64,000 bases of DNA from JAGTVG01 sp964389805 (GCA_964389805.1 CAYMFU010000052.1:1-64000); one strand, 5' to 3'. Positions 17,878 to 27,324 are shown, counted from the first letter of the stretch. The notes: a model not told the origin generated them from the letters alone. Translations and numbers: made by a program.

Positions 17878-19836
17878 TTAATTTCGTATCCTGGGACCGT
17901 AGTGGAATTCAGACTGATCCTTTTCAAGCGCTCCCAGGTCAGGTGCCGATCCTGAAAACTGATCATTTATGTTAGGCAATCTACATCCTTTATCAATGAC
18001 ATTTGCCGAATTCCTGAGTCTGAAGTCGTAGCCATCCAAAGGATAAACATGCCCTCTTTTCCTGGCATCAGGTATTGGTACATGTTCAAAAATTGTATAA
18101 TCAGTTTCAATACCATGGATCTCATATCCGGTTTTTTCACTGAATTGACTTAGATCTTTGAATTTAAAAACTGGTAATTCACTTTTATCTGCATGGTTCA
18201 GCTCCTCGCTTTCAGGGTATGCCCATTGATAGGCTGGTCCTTTATTTTTCTTGTTTCGATAGCCATTATAATCCAGGGTAGTGTAGCTGGTAAATGTAGT
18301 CCCGGAAAAGGCAGGTCGTTCGTCATCATGTCCAAGAAAAAGGTTATTCCTGAAATGTCCATTCGAAAACGCGTATATGCCAGTCTCCGCACAAAATGTG
18401 TTGTGATAAGCCAGGATGCCAGCCGGGCGGATCATGAATTTCAGCGATACAGAAGGGATGTGATACAGGATGTTCCTTATAAAATAAACCGGGCCCCCAA
18501 ACAAGGGTTGGGCACTGAGTCCTGCGTGATAAGCATTGAATCCCCGGTTTTCAAAAATGCGTATATTGTGCATGCCGCCATCAGATTCTATAAAATCATC
18601 CGACATATTGAAAATATCGTTTCGGTAAATATCAATTGAAGTACATTTTTTATCCGGCCCCTCTGGCAGGCCATGGGTATCCACACAAATGGCATCGTGA
18701 AAATATGAGATCTTATTGTAACAGATCACATGTCCTTCACCATATACTTTTACACCGAAATAAGATGTTAATGGTGATGGATGCTCCAGGCCATACCAAC
18801 CGACCAGGGTATCCGGATCATGCTTTCCAATCATGGTATTGTCGGCGATGTAAAAATCTTTCGATCCTGCATAGTGTGTCATAATGCCTATGCCGGCATC
18901 TTCTATCCTGCAGTTTTTTACAGTAAGCCCACTGCATCCCATTACCCGTTTTAATCCGGCATAAAAAGCAATATCCACATTACGAATCGTCAGTCCCTCA
19001 AAATAATGGTAATCTGCAGCCATGATATCGAATAAGCGGTAGGCTCCATCGCCATCAAAAATTACTTCACCATCTCCCGCCGCTTTTATGGTAATGGGTT
19101 TTTCTGGTGTCCCTTTTTGAGTAAGTACATAGGCTCCGTGAAAATTCAATGCCAGTGGATCCACATAATCCAGCCTGTCTCCTTTATATATTCCAGCATG
19201 TATGAGGATGATGTCTCCCGGCATCACTCTGGGTTCCGGGACCAGCCACCAGTCACCCAGATTACCACCGCCGTAATAGGCTTCATTCAGACCAGTAAAA
19301 GCAGGTTGTTCTTTTTCACCCTCATATCCTGGCGGATAAACATGGTACACCTCCCCATTTACATAAGGCACCGGTTCAAGCCTGGTTTTTACTACAACTT
19401 TATGTGTATCGATCCCTTCCACCCCATCAGGATCCTGCAAAATAAATTTGCATTCGTAAGGGGTGCCAGGTTCCAGATTAAAAATACTTCCGGCAAACAT
19501 GTTTGGGGTTGTATATACCCATCGCTGACCATGCCCATATATTATTTCCCCTCCAATTCTTAAAAGAGGCAAAGCTTCTTTCCAATCACTTTCACCCAGT
19601 TTCCTATATGAAACAGATACACTGGAATTACGGTTTTCATCACCATATATGATCCATTCAAATCCTGCACAGATCAACGTGGCGGGTTCAACAATAAATT
19701 CGTCCGACTTTGTAATGTTCATCAATCTAGAAGCAGTCTGTGCCCGGGAAGATAAATTCAGGAAAACAATAGAGGATATAAGGACCAAAAGATTGATTTT
19801 ATAATGTGGCAAAATTCTCATACTTATGAACATCAA
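17878..19836 (-). CDS. Secreted right-handed beta-helix protein, possible polysaccharide lyase
   Basis: A 652-residue secreted protein. The start at 19836 gives a signal peptide after a short extension; an ATG six codons in (19821) gives a tidier one ending in SRAQ. Residues 45-150 form a fibronectin-like strand region (YRKLGESDWKEALPLL, LEPGTPYECKF). From about 205 the protein shows the regular turns of a parallel beta-helix: GDIILIHAGIYKG, PITIKAAGDGEVIFDG, YHYFEGLTIRNVD, LTVKNCRIEDAGIG and so on. Such proteins are pectate-lyase-like, alginate-lyase-like or glycosidases. No catalytic residues can be fixed by eye. It heads the operon with the FAH dehydratase and semialdehyde dehydrogenase, which makes release of acidic sugars from a polymer the likely role. 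Confidence 0.82.
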   Translation of the reverse strand: MMFISMRILPHYKINLLVLISSIVFLNLSSRAQTASRLMNITKSDEFIVEPATLICAGFEWIIYGDENRNSSVSVSYRKLGESDWKEALPLLRIGGEIIYGHGQRWVYTTPNMFAGSIFNLEPGTPYECKFILQDPDGVEGIDTHKVVVKTRLEPVPYVNGEVYHVYPPGYEGEKEQPAFTGLNEAYYGGGNLGDWWLVPEPRVMPGDIILIHAGIYKGDRLDYVDPLALNFHGAYVLTQKGTPEKPITIKAAGDGEVIFDGDGAYRLFDIMAADYHYFEGLTIRNVDIAFYAGLKRVMGCSGLTVKNCRIEDAGIGIMTHYAGSKDFYIADNTMIGKHDPDTLVGWYGLEHPSPLTSYFGVKVYGEGHVICYNKISYFHDAICVDTHGLPEGPDKKCTSIDIYRNDIFNMSDDFIESDGGMHNIRIFENRGFNAYHAGLSAQPLFGGPVYFIRNILYHIPSVSLKFMIRPAGILAYHNTFCAETGIYAFSNGHFRNNLFLGHDDERPAFSGTTFTSYTTLDYNGYRNKKNKGPAYQWAYPESEELNHADKSELPVFKFKDLSQFSEKTGYEIHGIETDYTIFEHVPIPDARKRGHVYPLDGYDFRLRNSANVIDKGCRLPNINDQFSGSAPDLGALEKDQSEFHYGPRIRN

Positions 19837-19989
19837 TGATTCTGAAACATAATATAATAAAATAGAATGATAATACCGTAAATTACATTGTTTACAGATA
19901 TTTATCCATAGAAGTATTTTTGTGTCCTGAAGACTGATTAAAATAGTGACATATTATATCTAGACGTTGTATTTTTTTTAATCATTAAC

Positions 19990-21660
19990 ATGGAAGGGAT
20001 TTTAAGAAAAAATTTAAATTACTTTATGAAAACAGGGATTCAGGCATTAATTGTTTTATCATTTTTAATAGTACTATCCTGTCGGGACAATTCGAAAAAA
20101 GACCAGTTGTTAAAGACGGACATATGTATACTGGGTGGTAGTGAAGCGGGATTTACGGCTGCTGTTCAGGCTGCCAGGTCAGGTAAGAAAGTAATACTGA
20201 TTGAACCTAGCGGCCATCCCGGAGGCATGATGGTGGAAGGCATCGTGAAAGATATCCGATTTGGAAGCGCTAGAGTGATCGGAGGTATTGCCAGGGAAGT
20301 TTATACGGCTATTGAAGCTTACTATGGTCTTGAACCTGAATTTGAAAATCCTGATTGGTATTCAAAGTATGAACCTTCAGTTGCTGAAAAAATCATTGAA
20401 GATCTTTTGAGCCAGGAAGACAATATAAAAATTATCCGCAAGATCAGGGTCAAAGAAAATGATGGTGTTGTAAAGAAAGGTCAGGTCATAAAACACATTG
20501 TTTTAGAAAATGGAAATCTAATTTCAGCTAAAATGTATATTGATGCTTCTATTGAAGGGCATTTATTACAGCTTGCAGGGATCACAACAGAGACCATAAG
20601 GGAGGGCAACGACAAATATGATGAAACCAAAAATGGGATACAGCATGATAATTCATACCGTCAGTTTGAAGTGGATGTCGATCCTTATTTGATACCCGGT
20701 AATCACGAAAGTGGATTGATACCTACTATTCAAGATGGAGATCTGGGTGAATTTGGAACAGCCGATAAATACATCCAGGGATATTGTTTCAGAATGTGCC
20801 TTACGAAGGATAAAGGGAATTGGATTTTAATTGAAAAATCTGAAGATTACGATCCGGCGACTTACGAAATATACAGAAGATACTTGAAAGCAGGTGGAAA
20901 ATTGTTTCAGCCCCGGGCAAACCGCCACAACGGTAAAACGGATATTGGAAGCTGGCATGACCTTTCTGCCAATCTGTATGGTGAAAACTGGCAATATCCA
21001 GAAGGAGATTATGCCATGCAGGATAGTATTGAAGAATACCATAAAAACTTTACGATAGGATTAGTCTGGTTCCTACAGAATGATCCGGATGTTGATTCCT
21101 TGACAAGGAAAAACTGGGAAGGCTGGGGATTATGCCGGGATGAATTTAAGGATAATGATCATTGGCCTCGAAGATTATATATCAGAAGTGCCCGTCGAAT
21201 GGTCTCAGACTATGTTATTACAGAACATCAAACCTCAAGGGAAAACGATGAAGAGGTAGTTGATCCTGTGGCAATTGCCTGGTGGCCCCCTGACACACAC
21301 CACGCAAGAAGAATTGTAAAAGATGGCCTTGTTTATAATGAAGGATTTGTTTTTGGAGGTGATGACTGGAAGCCATTTGGGATATCATGGAGATCATTAA
21401 TTCCCAAATCCATAGAGTGTGCTAATTTACTGACACCCACATGTGTGTCTTCCAGTTATGTTGCTTATGGGGCAATACGAATCCTGCCAACATTTATGAT
21501 CTTGGGGCAGAGTGCAGGATTAGCAGCTTCTATGGCCATCGATATGGAGACAATGATCCAGGAAATTCAATATTCTGATCTCAAAACCGGACTCATTGAA
21601 TCGGGCCAGATCCTTGATATACCTGATAATTGGCTGGAAGTTATAATGACTAATAATTAA
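19990..21660 (+). CDS. Extracytoplasmic FAD-dependent oxidoreductase (lipoprotein)
   Basis: A 556-residue flavoprotein. The signal ends at Cys31 (IVLSC), a lipobox; an internal ATG at 20026 gives a more usual length and may be the true start. The FAD dinucleotide motif ILGGSEAGFTAAVQAARSG follows at 47-65, then VILIEPSGHPGGM, the typical end of the first fold in the FAD-dependent oxidoreductase family often annotated as xanthan-lyase-like. Near the C-terminus are SSYVAYGAIRILPTFMILGQSAGLAASMA, which close the FAD site. An external location for a non-covalent flavin enzyme is unusual but common in this family. It is divergent from the beta-helix operon (153 bp apart), so shared control is possible. 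The substrate is unknown. Confidence 0.85.
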   Translation: MEGILRKNLNYFMKTGIQALIVLSFLIVLSCRDNSKKDQLLKTDICILGGSEAGFTAAVQAARSGKKVILIEPSGHPGGMMVEGIVKDIRFGSARVIGGIAREVYTAIEAYYGLEPEFENPDWYSKYEPSVAEKIIEDLLSQEDNIKIIRKIRVKENDGVVKKGQVIKHIVLENGNLISAKMYIDASIEGHLLQLAGITTETIREGNDKYDETKNGIQHDNSYRQFEVDVDPYLIPGNHESGLIPTIQDGDLGEFGTADKYIQGYCFRMCLTKDKGNWILIEKSEDYDPATYEIYRRYLKAGGKLFQPRANRHNGKTDIGSWHDLSANLYGENWQYPEGDYAMQDSIEEYHKNFTIGLVWFLQNDPDVDSLTRKNWEGWGLCRDEFKDNDHWPRRLYIRSARRMVSDYVITEHQTSRENDEEVVDPVAIAWWPPDTHHARRIVKDGLVYNEGFVFGGDDWKPFGISWRSLIPKSIECANLLTPTCVSSSYVAYGAIRILPTFMILGQSAGLAASMAIDMETMIQEIQYSDLKTGLIESGQILDIPDNWLEVIMTNN

Positions 21661-21785
21661 TTTACATTTTATATGTCGCTTGCTTTAAAGCCGGGATGAT
21701 TGGATAGATTATTTCCAATATCGTTTTAATCGGTAAGGTTTTCTAATATGCATTTTCCAAATTTACTGTGCAAGAAATATGTAAC

Positions 21786-21925
21786 TAACTAGTTACTAAC
21801 TAAATGGTGATGAATTTATTATTTATTTATAGCTTTTAAATATTTAATTTTGATGTATTTAAAAATGAATCAATAATTCTTACTGTTTGTTGTTTGATAA
21901 CTAGATGGTTACTAACTTAACGGTT
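21786..21925 (+). repeat. Imperfect direct repeat upstream of the ATPase gene
   Basis: Copy A (from 21786, TAACTAGTTACTAACTAAATGGT) and copy B (from 21899, the same with a 4-base insert) share TAACTAG and GTTACTAACT in the same order, 113 bases apart. Copy B overlaps the first possible ATG of the ATPase gene. It could be an operator pair or a remnant of an insertion. Confidence 0.35.
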
Positions 21926-21940
21926 AGTATATTAATGTAT

Positions 21941-23071
21941 ATGGAATTTCCGTTTGTTTTTGGCAAGATAGTTACGGGGCCACAATTTATCAACCGTAAA
22001 AAGGAATTGGCAAAACTAAAGGCCAATATAGATCATGGCATCCATACTGTATTGATTTCTCCAAGAAGATGGGGAAAATCTTCCCTGATAAAGCATTTAT
22101 CAAAAAAAATGTCCAAAGACAAGCATTTTAAATTTGTCTTGATTGATTTTTTCCGGTTTTCAGATGAACAAGAATTTTATGAGGAATATAGCAAGGCCAT
22201 TTTAAAAGCAGGATCATCCAAATTATCAGACCTGGGCAATCTTGTCCAAAAATTTTTTAAAGGCCTGCAACCCAGTATTTCTATTGGAAATGTAGCCTCA
22301 GGGGAATTCAATGTTTCGTTTCAATGGGAAGATATTGAAAAGAACTATGAAGAGGTATTGGACCTACCTGAAAAAATAGGCAAAAAAAGAGATCAGAGAT
22401 TTGTGATCTGTATCGATGAATTTCAAAGTCTGGAGAAATTTAAAAATCCGGAATTATTCCAGTCCCGTTTACGGTCAGTATGGCAACATCATACACAGGT
22501 AGTATACATATTGTATGGGAGCAAGCGGCATATGATGAATAGGATATTCAACAGTCAAAACCATCCTTTCTTTCGGTTTGGTGAGATCATGTATCTTCAG
22601 AAGATCAAAAAGAAACATTTTTGCCAGCATATTATTTCCACTTTCGGGAAGTCCGGAAAAACCATTCCAAAGGATCGGGCCAACAAAATAATTACTCTGG
22701 CCGAAAGAAATCCTTATTTCATTCAGCAATTATCAAGGTATGTCTGGATTAAAAGTGGGGAACTGGTGATAGATTCTGACATAAAGGAAGCAGTTAATGA
22801 AATTATTCTGCAGAATGCCATGTGGTATTTAAGAGAAGTGGAAAGAATGACTCCCACTCAATTTAATTTTCTGAAAGCGGTTATGAATGAAGAAAAAAAT
22901 TTAAGCGGACAAGGCGTGATCAAAAAATATAAACTGGGTTCGTCAGCCAATGTAGCAAAAATTAAAAAAGTGATGGAAGACAGGGAGATCCTGGATTTCT
23001 GGAATCCTTACCCTGAATTCAATGACCCTTTTTTTAAATTTTGGATTAGGAAACAGGTTCATTCAAATTGA
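21941..23071 (+). CDS. AAA-type ATPase (archaeal ATPase-like family) with C-terminal winged helix
   Basis: A STAND/AAA-type ATPase. The frame opens at 21905, but residues before the ATG at 21941 (MEFPFVFGK) look like read-through of the repeat, so I prefer this start (376 residues). The sequence FINRKKELAKLK is the typical pre-P-loop helix. Walker A is SPRRWGKSSLI (about residues 40-50) and Walker B is FVICIDEFQSL. The last 80 residues (MTPTQFNFLKAVMNEEKNLSGQGVIKKY, split over two helices) form a winged-helix domain ending in FNDPFFKFWIRK, as in ATPase_2/DUF234-type proteins. The function of this family is poorly known. It ends 1 bp before a convergent gene. The A+T-rich, repeat-bearing upstream region may point to past mobility, but no transposase is present. 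Confidence 0.85.
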   Translation: MEFPFVFGKIVTGPQFINRKKELAKLKANIDHGIHTVLISPRRWGKSSLIKHLSKKMSKDKHFKFVLIDFFRFSDEQEFYEEYSKAILKAGSSKLSDLGNLVQKFFKGLQPSISIGNVASGEFNVSFQWEDIEKNYEEVLDLPEKIGKKRDQRFVICIDEFQSLEKFKNPELFQSRLRSVWQHHTQVVYILYGSKRHMMNRIFNSQNHPFFRFGEIMYLQKIKKKHFCQHIISTFGKSGKTIPKDRANKIITLAERNPYFIQQLSRYVWIKSGELVIDSDIKEAVNEIILQNAMWYLREVERMTPTQFNFLKAVMNEEKNLSGQGVIKKYKLGSSANVAKIKKVMEDREILDFWNPYPEFNDPFFKFWIRKQVHSN

Positions 23072-23072
23072 A

Positions 23073-23936
23073 TTATTCATAACTCAGATAAATTTCCAAA
23101 ACCGACTTGGTGTTTGGATCCAGCTCTTGCCAGATCATTTCCAAAGATTTTATGTTTTCATCCGGAAGGAATACATCAGGGGGTAAGTTTTTGGCAATAT
23201 AGAAATTTACCAATGGTTGGCCCTTTTCCATTATCTGGATGATTTCCTGGAAGCGGTCCACATAATCCTGGTCGTTCAACCGCTTTAAGGCAAAAATAAT
23301 GGAATTTGTATTGCCGGAAGAAAGAAGTTGCTGTTCTATTGCCGAATTATAATTTTTCCGGGTACAATATGACAGCTCCTGCTTGATCTCTCCATTAACA
23401 AGGTGCCATAAAGTATAAGTTGTATAAAGAGCCCCGTCCACCACTGCATTTTTTATCTGTAGATCGGTTGCTCCCGTAACAGCATCTATCTTTTCTGAAT
23501 ACCTCTTGCGTTTCTGATCCAGAAGTTCATTTTCATTTTTTCTACCTAGGATAGAATTACCGTCTTTTAAAGTGGTTTGCAGCTTATTATAATCTACCAC
23601 CCTAAACGGTAGATGATCATTTTTTGTAAGCGGATATCCGGGCAGTGTATCATACCGTATATAATCACCGATCAGATCCCAGAATATTTTTATTTGCACA
23701 ATCTGGCAAAGTGTATCATTGCATACTGGTGTTTTTAAAATACACACATAATAAATTTGATCATCTCCGGAATTTGTAAAGTAAACCGGATTTAGAAAAA
23801 CAGAATCCTTTCCCGGAAGTAAAGCAACCTCTTTAGAAAATATGCTTGATAAATGATCCTGTGGATATGTTTCTGAAAAACCGGGTAATATGATCACCCA
23901 TACCAAACACATAAAATATTTCCCCCGGGCCACCAT
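23073..23936 (-). CDS. Secreted protein with possible covalent FMN motif
   Basis: A 287-residue secreted protein with a signal peptide (residues 7-25). At residues 151-157 it reads DAVTGAT, which fits the flavinylation consensus D-x-x-[ST]-G-A-[ST] that ApbE-type transferases use to attach FMN to the last Ser/Thr; the following QIKNAVVDGALYTTYTLW also resembles the helix after the motif in FMN-binding domains. A CNDTLC pair (Cys72, Cys77) may form a disulfide. The C-terminal 100 residues are helical. The gene is 4 bp after a secreted FAD-dependent oxidoreductase gene, which fits an extracytoplasmic redox role. The overall family is not recognised, and no ApbE gene is in the window, so flavinylation is inferred from the motif only. 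Confidence 0.6.
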   Translation of the reverse strand: MVARGKYFMCLVWVIILPGFSETYPQDHLSSIFSKEVALLPGKDSVFLNPVYFTNSGDDQIYYVCILKTPVCNDTLCQIVQIKIFWDLIGDYIRYDTLPGYPLTKNDHLPFRVVDYNKLQTTLKDGNSILGRKNENELLDQKRKRYSEKIDAVTGATDLQIKNAVVDGALYTTYTLWHLVNGEIKQELSYCTRKNYNSAIEQQLLSSGNTNSIIFALKRLNDQDYVDRFQEIIQIMEKGQPLVNFYIAKNLPPDVFLPDENIKSLEMIWQELDPNTKSVLEIYLSYE

Positions 23937-23940
23937 TCAT

Positions 23941-25722
23941 CTATGGATTATTTTTTTGATCATTTGAGGAAAAAATCAGTTTCATATATTCCTCCAGATG
24001 TTTCAGGTATACCTCTCTGGGTGAAATATTATATTTTTTGCAAAGTGATGCAGCATATCCTACTGCGGCTCCCATCTGTCCGGTCGTTCTCATAACCCTT
24101 GGTCCACCCAAACCTACGTGTGAACAACTAAAACACCTACCCGCCATAAAAAGATTATTCACGTTTTTCGAATACAGACTACGGTAGGGAATATAATAGG
24201 TATCTACCTTATAGAATAGGGCTTCAGATAAAAAGTCTGGTTTATCCGGATCAAGAAGGTTTTGCTGATAATGAACATCCACTTCTCTTTTTTCTACTAC
24301 AACGGAATCCGGAAATTTAACATTATTTCTCATATCATTAAAGGTATAGATATGATCGCCTATCAATCGTCTCGATTCCCGTTTCCCTAGAAGATAACTG
24401 ACCCATTCCAGGGCCAGGTTCTCATTTCCGGATTTTTGTTTTTCATTATAAAAGGATCCGTATATGGCTTTCAACATATGGTCCCTTATCAGTTCAGCAT
24501 CATCAATCTGGTGCATGTCATTCCTGGAAAATTCCCATTGCCATTCTCCATTTGCCTCTGCATAATCATTGGCGACATCAAGCGCCCAGGGTACTTCTGG
24601 AAATTCCGAAGGTGAAATAGCCACAAAACTTCTCCAAAGTATGGAAGATCCCATAACAAAATGATCTGGTTTTTCTGGGCTCCATAATTCACCATGCTGT
24701 TCCCAGGATTCATTGTATGTATCTACAGACTCCCTACCATATGAAAATTGGGCACCTGCCCAATACCCTATCCAACCATCTCCCGTGCAATCGGTAAAAT
24801 AGGGTGCCATGAACCTGATCCTTTCACCGGAACCGGTATGTCTTGCGTCCACATATTGAATAATATCCTGTTTTGCAAAGGCATTATATGCCCTCCAGTT
24901 CAGGAAAAGATGGATATTGTTATACTTCCTGATATTTTCCATCCTTTTTACATCTTCTTCCAGAGCTTTTGGATCACCATTTGGATAATGTTCTGTATCC
25001 AGCATTCTTAATATCCTTTCGAAATGACCGTAAATTCCCAGCGTATGAACACGGATCTCGCTGCTTGCATTACCTCCGAGTACCGGACGGTCATGGATAA
25101 GGGCGACATTCAAGCCCTGTTCTGCAGCGGCAATAGCAGAAGCACAGCCGGCGATTCCACCACCAGTTATTATCAAGTCAAAATACATTTCCTGTTCAGG
25201 TGCATCCGGTAGTTGTAAAACTGTATGCCTCCATTTTTTTAATGTAGATGTTTCTGAAGGAGGAGTATTTTTCTTTAAAGAAAGGAAGACGGCGTCACAA
25301 CGTGCTTCAAATCCGGTTAGATCTTTAAGGACCAATTCATGTGTACCCCTATTTAAATTTATTTCACCTGTATATTGCCAATTCCAATCCTCTTTAGTTC
25401 CAAGAATCTCAGAGAATTCATGATCATTTATTTGTAATTGAAACCTTCCAGGTGCAACCCAATCTCCTGGTGCCCAGTTTTTGGTCCTAACCCAAATGTG
25501 ATACTTGCCCTTTTTATTAATTCTGAATGTAGTACTGGCATTGTGAACGGGCTTACCCATACCATGTGCCAGCAAATAGGAAGATCCCATTTGTTCAACA
25601 AATTGAGGATCTACTAGCCAGCCACCCTTTTCATCAAAACTCTCTGCCTCAATCAGGAGGTCCTGCGCAAAGATCATCGATGCTTGTAGCAACGCTAAAA
25701 ATAAGTATACTGCCTTCATCAT
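23941..25722 (-). CDS. Secreted FAD-dependent oxidoreductase with N-terminal carbohydrate-binding-like module
   Basis: A 593-residue secreted protein: signal peptide 1-19 (ending in IFAQ), then a beta-sandwich (20-150) with LLIEAESF and the KGKYHIWVRTKNW core often seen in sugar-binding modules, then a FAD-binding domain opening with DLIITGGGIAGCASA (182-196) and VALIHDRPVLGGNAS. The C-terminal part has NNLFMAGRCFSCSHVGLG and TTGQMGAAVGYAASL, closing the FAD site. It belongs to the same broad family as the lipoprotein at 19990. It probably oxidises a sugar or glycoside outside the cytoplasm. It is followed after 4 bp by the putative flavoprotein gene. A -7-like box (TATATTTG, minus strand 25796-25803) lies about 75 bp upstream, without a clear -33 partner. 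Confidence 0.85.
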   Translation of the reverse strand: MMKAVYLFLALLQASMIFAQDLLIEAESFDEKGGWLVDPQFVEQMGSSYLLAHGMGKPVHNASTTFRINKKGKYHIWVRTKNWAPGDWVAPGRFQLQINDHEFSEILGTKEDWNWQYTGEINLNRGTHELVLKDLTGFEARCDAVFLSLKKNTPPSETSTLKKWRHTVLQLPDAPEQEMYFDLIITGGGIAGCASAIAAAEQGLNVALIHDRPVLGGNASSEIRVHTLGIYGHFERILRMLDTEHYPNGDPKALEEDVKRMENIRKYNNIHLFLNWRAYNAFAKQDIIQYVDARHTGSGERIRFMAPYFTDCTGDGWIGYWAGAQFSYGRESVDTYNESWEQHGELWSPEKPDHFVMGSSILWRSFVAISPSEFPEVPWALDVANDYAEANGEWQWEFSRNDMHQIDDAELIRDHMLKAIYGSFYNEKQKSGNENLALEWVSYLLGKRESRRLIGDHIYTFNDMRNNVKFPDSVVVEKREVDVHYQQNLLDPDKPDFLSEALFYKVDTYYIPYRSLYSKNVNNLFMAGRCFSCSHVGLGGPRVMRTTGQMGAAVGYAASLCKKYNISPREVYLKHLEEYMKLIFSSNDQKNNP

Positions 25723-26022
25723 TATATTAATTAAACAGATTTCTGAATTTAAAAAACAAGTTCAAATTGATCGTCAGTCTATACTACCGATAAGTCAAAT
25801 ATAATTATAACTTACCTTAATATCCATATCCGATATATACCCAAATGGTAAAACCGGAAGTGTAAATAATTAATTTTTCAAAAATTTGAGATCATAGTGC
25901 GGAAAATATAAATTAACAAACCTTCTTACCGTAATATCAAGATAAATAACTAATTAATAGCAATGGAAATCTATTCTATTTACAAGATCCGAAAACTCAT
26001 AATCTCAGGATAGAAGAAAAGA
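25723..26022. other. 300-bp AT-rich gap, no gene seen
   Basis: Between two minus-strand genes. No open frame with coding character, RNA gene or strong hairpin is visible. It contains the possible -7 box for the downstream FAD oxidoreductase gene at 25796-25803. Confidence 0.3.
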
Positions 26023-27240
26023 TTATTTTATTAAGAACGTATAGCCAAAACTAATCTCCATAAAATCCGCTTTCCCAAAATTCGCATTTATATGAGATCC
26101 CAGATAAACATTATGCCTCGGCATTCTTTCATTGCTAATTAAATAGTATTTCAATCCAAATCGAGTAACCAGATACTTATTTCTGAAGTATTTGAAACCT
26201 TCGTTAAATTCCCATCGGGAATTGAACTCATCATAAAATGGTTTATGTAAGTTATAGCCAAATGCCAGATCCATCCCTATATGACCTATTAAGAATTCTG
26301 TTCCAATAAATATGAAAACATTGGAAGCCTCTGTTCTTGGATTTTCACCCAAACCAGTTCTGTTATTGCTCCTATGTCTAACAATAAAATCGTGAAAAGA
26401 ATTATAAAATCGATAGGTCAGACCAAGACTCATCTTAAATTGTCGCTTAAAGATGATACCTCCAGATAAACTATATGAATTAATCGAATAATCTTTGGTT
26501 CCTACTGGTACAAAGGTACCGCCCAATTCATGCCATCCATGTCCAAATCTGACCTGAATGAAGTAATGATTCTTTTTTTTGATGCTTATATTATCATATT
26601 TCAAAGCAAAATCGGGATCATAAGTTCTGGTGGGGAATTGCGCAGCAAGACTGATCATTGCTGAATTCATTCCATAATTAGGAATTGTGGTATGAGCATT
26701 GGAACTATGTAAAAAGCCAATGCCAAACTTCAAATTCACCTTATTCGTAACCAGAAACTTTTTATACAAAAAAAGCTGAAAAGCCCATGTAAAGTTAGAG
26801 CCGATAACCTTGTTGTCGGGATTGTTTTCGTTGTGATATGGATGATTAAAATATGATGCACCAAGCCCTATTTTAAAATCAAAACTCTTTCGTTGATTAC
26901 GAGAGGTTTTTAGAATAATAAAAGGAATAATGCTGAATTCATTCTTAAATATCTCCATATTTCCCAGGTTGGAATATGAAAAAGAAAGTCCAACGGTAGG
27001 GAATTTGTAGAACTTTACCCAATGTTTTGAAGTATCCATGTTTAGCAGAGAAAGATTCAAAACATAATTAGATCTAAGATTAGAATGAGGGAAATCTTCA
27101 TAGATCTCAATATTTTTTCCCACCATAAGTTCAGGTTCAATAAAGAATACCTTTAAAGGAGGAATGATCCCATATGCCAGAGATGGATGGAATAGAATGA
27201 TCAAGGTTATTGAAACGATATATTTATTGATATGAGACAA
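26023..27240 (-). CDS. Acyloxyacyl hydrolase / PagL-like outer-membrane lipid A deacylase
   Basis: A 405-residue beta-barrel-type protein with a signal peptide (1-23, ending in AYG). The PagL hallmark is present at residues 174-193: GIGFLHSSNAHTTIPNYGMN, with His178 and a serine two residues on as catalytic candidates. Alternating hydrophobic strands with aromatic ends run to the C-terminus, which finishes in GYTFLIK, as in outer-membrane barrels. PagL enzymes remove the 3-O-acyl chain from lipid A. The protein is longer than the proteobacterial enzyme (about 170 residues), as is common in Bacteroidota homologues, with an extra N-terminal and C-terminal barrel-like part. The Asn-Ala after the Ser matches the family motif. 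Confidence 0.75.
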   Translation of the reverse strand: MSHINKYIVSITLIILFHPSLAYGIIPPLKVFFIEPELMVGKNIEIYEDFPHSNLRSNYVLNLSLLNMDTSKHWVKFYKFPTVGLSFSYSNLGNMEIFKNEFSIIPFIILKTSRNQRKSFDFKIGLGASYFNHPYHNENNPDNKVIGSNFTWAFQLFLYKKFLVTNKVNLKFGIGFLHSSNAHTTIPNYGMNSAMISLAAQFPTRTYDPDFALKYDNISIKKKNHYFIQVRFGHGWHELGGTFVPVGTKDYSINSYSLSGGIIFKRQFKMSLGLTYRFYNSFHDFIVRHRSNNRTGLGENPRTEASNVFIFIGTEFLIGHIGMDLAFGYNLHKPFYDEFNSRWEFNEGFKYFRNKYLVTRFGLKYYLISNERMPRHNVYLGSHINANFGKADFMEISFGYTFLIK

Positions 27241-27293
27241 TTGTAAAAAATGAGGAAATTATTTTACGGGATTTTATATGTTAATATCAATAT

Positions 27294-27324
27294 CAAAACT
27301 AATAATGCCAACAGAATTTCTCAA
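27294..27324 (-). promoter_or_regulatory. Bacteroidota-type promoter upstream of the acyloxyacyl hydrolase gene
   Basis: On the minus strand, TTG (27322-27324) is followed after 20 bases by TAGTTTTG (27294-27301), a full match to the -7 box TAnnTTTG. Transcription would start about 45 bases before the gene start at 27240. Confidence 0.5.

Noticed and set aside
18193..18639. Plus-strand frame of 148 codons opposite the beta-helix gene
   Set aside because: It is a shadow of repeated beta-helix coding sequence.
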